From Bacillota bacterium (lineage in GTDB: Bacteria > Bacillota > UBA4882 > UBA8346): 12,741 nucleotides of DNA. Position 1 is the first letter of the stretch. Every line of letters starts with the position of its first letter. The stretch spans positions 1 through 12,741 of the forward strand of contig JAEZCE010000013.1 of assembly GCA_023429995.1 (NCBI GenBank), read 5' to 3'. Under the pieces are notes generated by a model that was not told the DNA's origin, did no database searches, and was given only the letters and a program-made list of their open reading frames with translations. This document shows positions 1 to 6,133 of the stretch, in pieces. A program made the translations under genes and the position numbers.

Positions 1-129
1 TGTGTGTTTGCGCCATCCTTGGCCGCTCCGCCTGGGTATGGGGTGGTGGCTTTCGAAGTCGCGTTGGGGGCGACCGCTGTTTGGCGTCGTGCCAAGAAGC
101 GGCGCACGGTTCCGTCCGTGGGAACCTAA
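1..129 (+). pseudogene. 3' end of degenerate small ORF, homologous to 11436-11600
   Basis: The frame is open from the first base of the window to TAA at 127-129, giving 42 residues. They share ordered blocks with the small protein at 11436-11600: FA, LAA, GY.V.A.EV, then KKRR..PSV. At DNA level the match runs along the whole stretch, in inverted orientation relative to the window. It includes short indels (around 14-20, 61-75 and 82-95) that break and then restore the frame, which suggests a decayed or non-coding copy rather than a working gene. The hydrophobic stretch of the other copy is interrupted here by prolines. The 5' part lies outside the window. No function is recognised. Confidence 0.35.
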
Positions 130-230
130 AGATTTTTGAAAGTTAATAAATTAGGTCGCTATGGATCGTTCCTCGGTACTGAGTGGCTCGCGGAATTGGA
201 AGGGCCGGGGGTGAGGACGCTTCAGTTTGA

Positions 231-260
231 CATTAAAAAAGCCGCCCGAGGGGGCGGCTT
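231..260 (-). terminator. Rho-independent terminator of the barrel gene
   Basis: A 7-bp GC stem (241-247 with 252-258) with a 4-nt loop is extended by two A-T pairs. Read leftward it is followed by TTTTTT. It lies just past the stop codon of the leftward gene ending at 264. Confidence 0.9.
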
Positions 261-263
261 GGT

Positions 264-1271
264 TTATTTGATATTGACATCCCAACGGAGGAAGACGATG
301 GGGTCTTGGTTGACGGCGTCGTTTTCGAATTGGTAGACGAATTTGACGGTGGTATCTTTGTCTACGGCGTATTTGGCTTTGAGACGCAGGTAGGGATCGT
401 CGATGTGTTTGACTTTTTCGAGCTCCATTCCGGCGGCCAATTCGTTGGTAAAGGCGTAAAGCGCTTGGGCGTCGAGGGAGCTGGAGCTGGCGTCACCGGT
501 ATCGACGTGTTTGTAGCGCAGCTCGGCGACGATCTGTTTGTCGACGGCGCCAGTGATGCCGAATTCGTAGGAGTTGGCGTCGTCGAAGTTGTTGATTTTG
601 AAACCGACGATGTAAGCGGGATCGACTTGGATATTGGCGGCCAGATCGAGGCGGGCCGAATCATAATCGGCGACGTCCTCGTTGGGGAGGTAGAGTTGGC
701 CGTAGATCTTGGTTTTGTCGGTGAAGTATTTGAAGTCCAAATCCAAACCGTAAATGCCGGTCTCGTCCACCAGGTCCCCGTCGATGGCGAAATCCAGGCT
801 TCCGGCGACATACCCGTTGTTTTTGCCAAGGTCTTGGCGCAGACCGGCCGAGACAAAGGTTTGGCTGGAGTTGTCGCGATAACCGCCATCCCGGTATTTA
901 CTGCCGGTGTAATCCAGTCCGAAGAAGAAGCCGGACTCGTCGAGGTAACTTCCCTGTAGGCCGGTTAAGGTGGTGCGGTCGCCGTAATAGTCGGTGTCGT
1001 AGAATTTACCGTAGGTCAGGTCGACAAAAAACTGGTCGTTTTGATAATACTCGAACCCCAAGGCCCAGTCGTCGTCTTGGGCCACATAGCGGGTGGTCAG
1101 GCTGGGGCTGTCCCGGTCGATGGAGTACCAACCGTCGAAATCCAAGCCGCCGAATTGGGCGCCTTTGTAATTGGCGAAATCGCCGGTGAAGTTATGTACC
1201 GCCGCCAAGGTGCTGCTGGAGATGGTGAAACTGAATGCAAGAATCAAGATCATTAGGAACACTTTTTTCAT
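264..1271 (-). CDS. Secreted beta-rich protein, putative outer-membrane barrel/porin
   Basis: 335 residues. A clear signal peptide opens the protein: MKK, a hydrophobic core of about 15 residues, then small residues with probable cleavage near Ala23. The mature part is rich in Tyr, Phe, Asp and Gly, with alternating polar and hydrophobic residues in many short strands separated by Asp/Asn/Gly turns. It has no long hydrophobic helix. This is the signature of a transmembrane beta-barrel, and the end (FLRWDVNIK) resembles a closing strand. I do not recognise a specific family. A GTG three codons upstream (1280) is in frame, but AAGGAG at 1280-1285 sits 8 nt before the ATG at 1271, which decides the start. 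The gene is monocistronic, with promoter and terminator both visible. A secreted non-barrel beta protein is the alternative. Confidence 0.8.
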   Translation of the reverse strand: MKKVFLMILILAFSFTISSSTLAAVHNFTGDFANYKGAQFGGLDFDGWYSIDRDSPSLTTRYVAQDDDWALGFEYYQNDQFFVDLTYGKFYDTDYYGDRTTLTGLQGSYLDESGFFFGLDYTGSKYRDGGYRDNSSQTFVSAGLRQDLGKNNGYVAGSLDFAIDGDLVDETGIYGLDLDFKYFTDKTKIYGQLYLPNEDVADYDSARLDLAANIQVDPAYIVGFKINNFDDANSYEFGITGAVDKQIVAELRYKHVDTGDASSSSLDAQALYAFTNELAAGMELEKVKHIDDPYLRLKAKYAVDKDTTVKFVYQFENDAVNQDPIVFLRWDVNIK

Positions 1272-1331
1272 GGTTTCCACTCCTTTTTGGGGAATTTGTT
1301 TAAAAATTGCAAAAACGGTAACTTCATACTA

Positions 1332-1360
1332 AAAGTAACACTGGAGTTTGAATGTGTCAA
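1332..1360 (-). promoter_or_regulatory. Probable sigma-A promoter of the barrel gene
   Basis: Read leftward: TTGACA (complement of 1355-1360), a 17-nt spacer, then TACTTT (complement of 1332-1337). The -35 is perfect and the -10 matches three of six. The start codon is about 60 nt downstream. Confidence 0.55.
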
Positions 1361-1394
1361 TTGATGTTGCGGAAAATTAACAATGGATGGAAAG

Positions 1395-1461
1395 GATTAA
1401 AACCGTTGTCTGAACCAGGATTAAGCAGGATTATACGGATTAAAAGGATTTAAAAGATTTA
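1395..1461 (+). repeat. Left half-copy of the GTCTGAACC / GGATT repeat
   Basis: It starts with GATTAAAACCGTT, exactly as at 2211-2223, then GTCTGAACC followed by GGATT units every 9-10 nt. Only the left arm of the 149-nt element is present; the complementary right arm seen in the two downstream copies is missing. From 1462 to the GxxExxY gene at 1640 there is AT-rich sequence with a small AAAAGC/GCTTTT hairpin (1461-1475) and no gene that I can support. Confidence 0.8.
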
Positions 1462-1639
1462 AAAGCACTGCTTTTCTGGATTGGGATTAAAAGATTCGAA
1501 AAATTAAACCGTTTTTGAATTTTGAAGATTAGACGAATTTAAGACGTGAGAAGTTCATTTGAATTTTTAAAGGTTTTGTTGGTAGGTTGCCGAAAGATTG
1601 CGAGGAAATATTATCCATCGGAAATGGTTGGAGGTGGCG

Positions 1640-2020
1640 ATGCGACACGAGGAGATTACGAAACGGATTATTGGTTGTGCGATGCGGGTTCATTCGGCGT
1701 TGGGAAATGGATTTCAGGAAGTTATTTATCAGCGGGCGTTGCGAATTGAGATGGAACTTGAAAGTCTACGATTTGAACGGGAAAAGTCAATGAAGATCTT
1801 CTACCGGGGTCTGGAGATCGGTATCCGGCGGGTTGATTTTTATGTGGAAGATTGTGTGATGGTTGAATTGAAGGCATTATTGCTTTTAGAAGATGTCCAT
1901 TATGCCCAGGCTCGAAATTATCTGGAGGCATACAATTTGGATACGGGCTTGTTGATTAATTTTGGCGGCAAAAGTTTGGAGTTTAAGCGGTTGTATAATC
2001 GGGGAAAGAACATTGTCTGA
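1640..2020 (+). CDS. GxxExxY protein, PD-(D/E)xK nuclease-like fold
   Basis: 126 residues, the usual size for this family. The naming motif is present at residues 24-30 (GFQEVIY). The PD-(D/E)xK-like core follows: Asp66 in RRVDFYV, then Glu76-Leu-Lys78, and the HYAQARNYL helix (88-95) typical of the family. The cellular role of GxxExxY proteins is not settled; a nucleic-acid role is inferred from the fold. The start is the ATG preceded by GGAGGT at 1630-1635; an in-frame ATG at 1598 lacks such a site. The last codon is followed by a TGA that lies inside the next repeat copy (GTCTGA), so gene end and repeat overlap. The gene sits between repeat copies at 1395 and 2015 and has no co-transcribed neighbour. 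Confidence 0.85.
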   Translation: MRHEEITKRIIGCAMRVHSALGNGFQEVIYQRALRIEMELESLRFEREKSMKIFYRGLEIGIRRVDFYVEDCVMVELKALLLLEDVHYAQARNYLEAYNLDTGLLINFGGKSLEFKRLYNRGKNIV

Positions 2021-2163
2021 ACCAGGATTAAGCAGGATTGATCAGATTAAAAGGATTTTAAAGACAAAACTTTGAGGCGTTGATGTTAGGGCAGTTCATT
2101 TGGGCGGTTTGATGGGCTGTCCATCCTTTTAATCCGTGGAATCCTTGAAATCCTGGTTCAGAC
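2015..2163 (+). repeat. 149-nt inverted-repeat element, copy 1 (possible structured RNA)
   Basis: A perfect 15-bp terminal stem (2015-2029 with 2149-2163) is followed inward by AGGATT/AATCCT, a 12-bp stem (2045-2056 with 2123-2134), a small AAAG/CTTT hairpin (2060-2073), and a 10-bp stem with G-U pairs (2089-2098 with 2113-2122). The whole element folds as one long hairpin. The first six bases are the end of the GxxExxY gene. It is about 91% identical to copy 2 by my hand alignment, and the similarity continues past the right end to about 2190. Confidence 0.85.
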
Positions 2164-2223
2164 AGAGGGGTTGGGCGGGGGATGATGGCTGGGGTTGAGC
2201 AGGATTAAAAGATTAAAACCGTT

Positions 2224-2372
2224 GTCTGAACCGGGATTAAGCAGGATTTAGTGGATTAAAAGGATTTTAAGGACAAAACTTTGAGGCGTTGATGTTAGGG
2301 CAGCTCATTTAGGCGGTTTGGTGAGCTGTCCATCCTTTTAATCCGGATAATCCTTGGAATCCTGGTTCAGAC
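2224..2372 (+). repeat. 149-nt inverted-repeat element, copy 2 (possible structured RNA)
   Basis: Direct repeat of 2015-2163 at an offset of 209 nt and of identical length. I count 14 differences. Those within stems (2233, 2271, 2304, 2321, 2324) all keep pairing if read as plus-strand RNA through G-U wobbles. From its end to the next gene (2373-2545) I see flanking repeat sequence to about 2399 and a possible promoter, but no gene. Confidence 0.85.
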
Positions 2373-2475
2373 AGAGGGGTTAGGCGGGGAACATGGCTGT
2401 TTTTCGGGTTAATCAGGAACTTTCATAATCGTTAAAATATTCGGATTAAAGGGTTTTTGCTGGATTTTGGCGAAG

Positions 2476-2504
2476 TTTACCATGGAAAATGGGTGGATTA
2501 TGTT
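2476..2504 (+). promoter_or_regulatory. Possible promoter of the 2546 gene
   Basis: TTTACC (2476-2481), a 17-nt spacer, then TATGTT (2499-2504), each matching four of six consensus bases. The distance to the start codon is about 40 nt. No better candidate lies between the repeats and the gene. Confidence 0.35.
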
Positions 2505-2545
2505 GTGAGTGAAATAAAAAGCACCATAGTTGATAGGAGATCAAT

Positions 2546-3529
2546 ATGTATAAAATAATTGATGAATCGGCAAAAACATATAAATTGTATCAATACCAAA
2601 CTGAAAATGAATTTGAAAAGATGGTTGTCGCTCATGCCGATGACATTTTTGGAAGAAAAGGTATTTATTTTGACCTCAAAAAGAAAATCGGGAAGGCGCT
2701 TAAGGGAGCGGCAATACCGGACGGCTACTATCTTGATTTGATGTTTCATGATGATCCTACACTTTACTTTGTTGAACTCGAGCTTAGTAATCATGATGTG
2801 TATGGACATATCGGAGAACAAGTATTGCGTTTTGCAATTTCCTCTGAAACAAGTAAGCACAAGATAAAGACGATCTTAATTAATGATATTATTTCTGACA
2901 AAGTTAAGCAAAAGAAATTAGAGGCCTTTTTTAAAGAATCCAAGTTTAGTAATATCAATGAATTATTGGACAAACTCATTTTCGATAAAGAAGTCGCGGT
3001 AATTATAGTAATTGACGAGCAGACGCCGGAACTTGAAGGGGTTTTGTCCAAAATTAAAATTTCAGCTGACATTATTGAAGTGCAAAGTTATGTTTGTGGA
3101 AACGAAACATTACATCGGTTCTCATCTTTCCAAGATGAAGTTAGCGCAAATCTTCCGGAGAACACCGATTATGACGAGTTAGATACGATCGTTATTCCGG
3201 CTCGTGAGGTTGGTTTTCGCGAAGAGTTTTTGGAAAACGACAGATGGCATGCTATACGTATCTCACCGGCGATGATTGATAAAATTAAATATATCGCAGC
3301 GTATCAGGTCGCTCCGATTTCGGCGATTACCCATGTTGCGGAGGTCGAATTGATTGAAAAATATAAAGATACCAACAAATATCTGGTAAAGTTTCAAAAA
3401 GGCAGCACTAAACAAATCCCCAATATTAGTTTGACAGACGGAAAAAGCGGTAAAGCACCGCAAGCTCCTCGTTATACGTCTTATGCCAAACTGGTGAAAG
3501 CGAAAACTTTAAACGATTTGTGGGAATAA
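2546..3529 (+). CDS. Uncharacterised protein with PD-(D/E)xK-like N-terminal domain
   Basis: 327 residues. The N-terminal half has a nuclease-like pattern: Glu22/Glu24 in a leading helix, Pro58-Asp59 and Asp64 on a strand, then Glu77-Leu-Glu79 on a hydrophobic strand (YFVELELSNHD), followed by a HIGEQVLRF helix whose Gln92 fits the conserved Gln of many such folds. The ExE in place of ExK is a known kind of variation, so activity is uncertain. The C-terminal part (about 213-327) is a separate block with FREEFLENDRWHAIRIS and a YTSYAKL ending. AGGAG lies 7 nt before the ATG. The gene is followed in the same reading frame, after TAA and one codon, by the gene at 3533. Defence is a guess from the neighbouring restriction system. 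Confidence 0.75.
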   Translation: MYKIIDESAKTYKLYQYQTENEFEKMVVAHADDIFGRKGIYFDLKKKIGKALKGAAIPDGYYLDLMFHDDPTLYFVELELSNHDVYGHIGEQVLRFAISSETSKHKIKTILINDIISDKVKQKKLEAFFKESKFSNINELLDKLIFDKEVAVIIVIDEQTPELEGVLSKIKISADIIEVQSYVCGNETLHRFSSFQDEVSANLPENTDYDELDTIVIPAREVGFREEFLENDRWHAIRISPAMIDKIKYIAAYQVAPISAITHVAEVELIEKYKDTNKYLVKFQKGSTKQIPNISLTDGKSGKAPQAPRYTSYAKLVKAKTLNDLWE

Positions 3530-3532
3530 GGC

Positions 3533-4180
3533 ATGTTTGATATTCGCCGGATAAAGAGGAATGGATCATATGGCTATCAATCGCGATGTCTATCAGACCC
3601 GAAAGCGGCGTTAGGTCATCGGCCTACCAGAGTGGAAATGTATCAGGCGTTGGGTGAAGGATTTAAAACTTATATCAAAGATGGTTGGCTTGTCTGTCTT
3701 GCCAATTTGGGAGATTTGAAGTCGGCTGAGCTGGAATGGCTAGACGGGCCGGTTGAAGAGTTTTTATTGGAGTTAGAGAAAACATTGTTTCAGAAGTCCT
3801 ATAAGATTCCGACTATTTTAGCTTTTGTGACGGAACAAGGAATTCGGGATATGATTCCTTTAAGTGAAATTGGCCGGAGTTTTCAGATATTTTATACACG
3901 TGAATCGGAATTGCGAGAGCTTGATTTTCAAGACAAGTGCAATCAGGGTTGGGAAGATTGGGATAATGACGATTGGGCGAAGCTGGCTTTGCATGATCCG
4001 GTGGAAGCTTTAGATGGAAAGGGATTTTTTCATTACGATTCAGTAGGACAAGTGTTGCGGTTGGATGAGCTATTAGGGGAATTTTTGAATGAAAAGGCTT
4101 TGGTTGAGCATGTGAAGGATGTTATGGAGTATCGGAGGTTAAGGTATTTGGAGAGGCGTTGTGTGACGGTTCAGGGTTGA
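3533..4180 (+). CDS. Hypothetical protein, in frame behind the 2546 gene
   Basis: 215 residues, with no domain that I recognise. It is soluble, with no signal peptide or membrane segment. A basic N-terminus (FDIRRIKRNG) leads into mixed alpha/beta sequence, a hydrophobic strand (IPTILAFVTEQG, about 92-103), an unusually Trp/Asp-rich stretch (GWEDWDNDDWAK) near 138-149, and an Arg-rich helical end. The start lies 3 nt after the upstream stop and lacks a well-spaced ribosome site (AAGG is only one base away). Translation therefore probably depends on reinitiation from the 2546 gene. The tight coupling suggests the two products act together. The first ATG is used because the next one is well inside the frame. 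Confidence 0.7.
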   Translation: MFDIRRIKRNGSYGYQSRCLSDPKAALGHRPTRVEMYQALGEGFKTYIKDGWLVCLANLGDLKSAELEWLDGPVEEFLLELEKTLFQKSYKIPTILAFVTEQGIRDMIPLSEIGRSFQIFYTRESELRELDFQDKCNQGWEDWDNDDWAKLALHDPVEALDGKGFFHYDSVGQVLRLDELLGEFLNEKALVEHVKDVMEYRRLRYLERRCVTVQG

Positions 4181-4465
4181 TTTAACCTCATTTTCTTGTT
4201 TTATCTGCTCGGAATCTCTCTATTAATACGTTTAGTAATTCACATATTCGTGTTACAATAAAAATTAATATTGTCAGAGTTGCTGTACTGACTGTCTTTT
4301 ATAATAATAATTTTACCTATTGCTAGAAACCATTTAAAAATATGGGATCTTAACAGTAACAAATATTTTCTCAATATAGTTGAAAAGATTTATTACGTGC
4401 TTAGCTGTTGTGTTGACTATATTTTAAAATTGTGCCGGACAACTTGAATAACGGGGGGTTAACTG
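4181..4465. other. AT-rich intergenic region before the type III R-M genes
   Basis: No gene is visible. TATAAT at 4300-4305 has a TTGTCA (4271-4276), but the 23-nt spacing is too long for a standard promoter. TTTAGT-N17-TACAAT (4231-4259) is spaced correctly but weak. The mod promoter presumably lies here, but I cannot fix it. No hairpin with a T-run closes the upstream operon. Confidence 0.5.
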
Positions 4466-6118
4466 ATGCCGACACTGGAATGGATTGGGAAAGATAAGGT
4501 AATAAATCATCATCAGCAAGTGCCGTTTCGCTTGTTGGAACGGCAATATAGTTATGATCAAAATGGTCGTCATGATGAAGATAATGGCAGCGAAAATATG
4601 ATTATTCATGGGGATAATTTGGAAGCTTTGAAAGCCCTTTTGCCCCACTATGAGGGGAAAGTGAAATGTATTTATATCGATCCGCCATATAATACAGGCA
4701 ACGAGGGATGGGTTTACAATGACAACGTGAACAGTCCTAAAATGCGAAAATGGCTTGGCGATGTTGTGGGTAAAGAAGGTGAAGATTTATCGCGTCATGA
4801 TAAGTGGCTTTGTATGATGTATCCACGCCTAAAATTACTTTACAAACTGTTATCTTATGATGGGGCTATATTTATTAGTCTCGATGATAACGAAATCATT
4901 TATCTCCGCGCCATTATGGATGAAATTTTCGGCAATGCAGGATTTGTCGCTCAAGTTACCTTGTTGTGCAATCCAAAAGGACGGAGCCAAGATAAATATT
5001 TTGCTACTTGTCATGAATACTTACTTGTGTATGCGAAAAATGTTTTACCGTCAGGAAGTTTTAGTGTAGCCAAGGATCATAGCACAATTAAGAAAGATTA
5101 CAAATTATCTGATGGCAATGGTGCGTATCGCTTATTGGAATTACGAAACACTCATCGTGAGTTCGGAAAGGCAAATCGTCCTAACCTTTGGTATCCCATA
5201 TTTGTTTCACCAAATGGTACAGTTTCTTTAGAGCAAACAGTAGAATGCAACGAAGCTGTATTTCCATACTGGCCAGACGGATTTGAAGGTTGCTGGACAT
5301 GGAGCAAAGCCCTTTCTCAAAAGGACATTCATTTTTTAGTTGGTCAGAAAAAAAATGGCGTTTGGAAGATATACAGAAAATCTTATGCCGTTTCTTCCGA
5401 TGGGGAGACTGTAAGGCAAAAACCATTCTCGATTTGGAATAATCCGTTATTTCATACCGAAAAAGGGCAGGTAATATTTGGACAAATTTTCCCCGGTGCA
5501 AACAAAAACGATTTCCCTCAACCAAAATCAGTAGACTATATTGTTGAAATTATACGCACTGTTACATCCGGCGATGATATAGTATTAGATAGCTTTGCGG
5601 GCTCCGGCACTACTGCCCACGCTGTATTGAAACTAAACGAGCAAGACGGTGGAAATAGAAAATTCATCATGGTGGAGATGATGGATTATGCAGACGGTGT
5701 CACAGCTGAACGCGCAAAGCGTGTTATCGATGGTTATGGGGATGTGGCAGGTACTGGTGGTGATTTTAGTTTCTATGACCTCGGAGAAATGTTGCTTTTG
5801 CCAGACGGCAATCTGAATGAAGGTGTGAACCAACATAAAATCCGTGAATATGTTTATTACATGGAGACTAAAGAGTCGTTGCCTCTTTGCAAAAGCACTG
5901 ATAACAAATACTATCTTGGTAGAAGTAATGATACTGCTTACTACTTCTATTATGAGAAAAATGATGTCACGACCCTTGACCACACTTTTCTTGGCACAAT
6001 TGGCGAAAAGGCAGACGGCTATATCATATATGCTGACCTATGTACTCTTTCCGAGAGCGAACTAAAACGCTATAGTATTACTTTCAAAAAAATTCCGCGA
6101 GATATTGCTAGGCTGTAA
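4466..6118 (+). CDS. mod: Type III restriction-modification methyltransferase (Mod)
   Basis: 550 residues. Transfers methyl from S-adenosylmethionine to adenine N6 and supplies sequence recognition for the Mod-Res complex. Motif IV, DPPYNTG (72-78), comes before motif I, FAGSGTT (377-383). This is the beta-class order typical of type III and related N6-adenine methyltransferases. Upstream, HGDNLEALKALLP (48-60) is the conserved lead-in. The long central section (about 165-345) is the variable target-recognition region. GGGGGGTT ends 5 nt before the ATG. The res gene follows after 15 nt, so they form one operon. A run of eight A at 5348-5355 lies in the recognition part; type III mod genes are known to phase-vary through simple repeats, but this run is short. 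The reading frame is intact. Confidence 0.95.
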   Translation: MPTLEWIGKDKVINHHQQVPFRLLERQYSYDQNGRHDEDNGSENMIIHGDNLEALKALLPHYEGKVKCIYIDPPYNTGNEGWVYNDNVNSPKMRKWLGDVVGKEGEDLSRHDKWLCMMYPRLKLLYKLLSYDGAIFISLDDNEIIYLRAIMDEIFGNAGFVAQVTLLCNPKGRSQDKYFATCHEYLLVYAKNVLPSGSFSVAKDHSTIKKDYKLSDGNGAYRLLELRNTHREFGKANRPNLWYPIFVSPNGTVSLEQTVECNEAVFPYWPDGFEGCWTWSKALSQKDIHFLVGQKKNGVWKIYRKSYAVSSDGETVRQKPFSIWNNPLFHTEKGQVIFGQIFPGANKNDFPQPKSVDYIVEIIRTVTSGDDIVLDSFAGSGTTAHAVLKLNEQDGGNRKFIMVEMMDYADGVTAERAKRVIDGYGDVAGTGGDFSFYDLGEMLLLPDGNLNEGVNQHKIREYVYYMETKESLPLCKSTDNKYYLGRSNDTAYYFYYEKNDVTTLDHTFLGTIGEKADGYIIYADLCTLSESELKRYSITFKKIPRDIARL

Positions 6119-6133
6119 AGGAGCGTGAAGTAA

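Noticed and set aside
136..336. Rightward frame starting at 136
   Set aside because: It crosses the terminator of the opposite gene, has no ribosome site, and shows no recognisable protein.
362..889. Second leftward frame inside the barrel gene
   Set aside because: It is rich in Ser/Thr/Pro only because it is out of register with the real frame. It has no ribosome site.
306..959. Long rightward open frame (217 codons) opposite the barrel gene
   Set aside because: It is antisense to a well-supported gene with signal peptide, ribosome site, promoter and terminator. Its Gly/Val/Asp-rich product is a mirror of that gene's codon use.
1461..1475. Terminator from the AAAAGC/GCTTTT hairpin
   Set aside because: The stem is A/T-rich with no proper T-run after it on either strand and no gene ending nearby.
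1395..2400. CRISPR array
   Set aside because: The repeats are few, long and palindromic, with no regular unique spacers and no cas genes.
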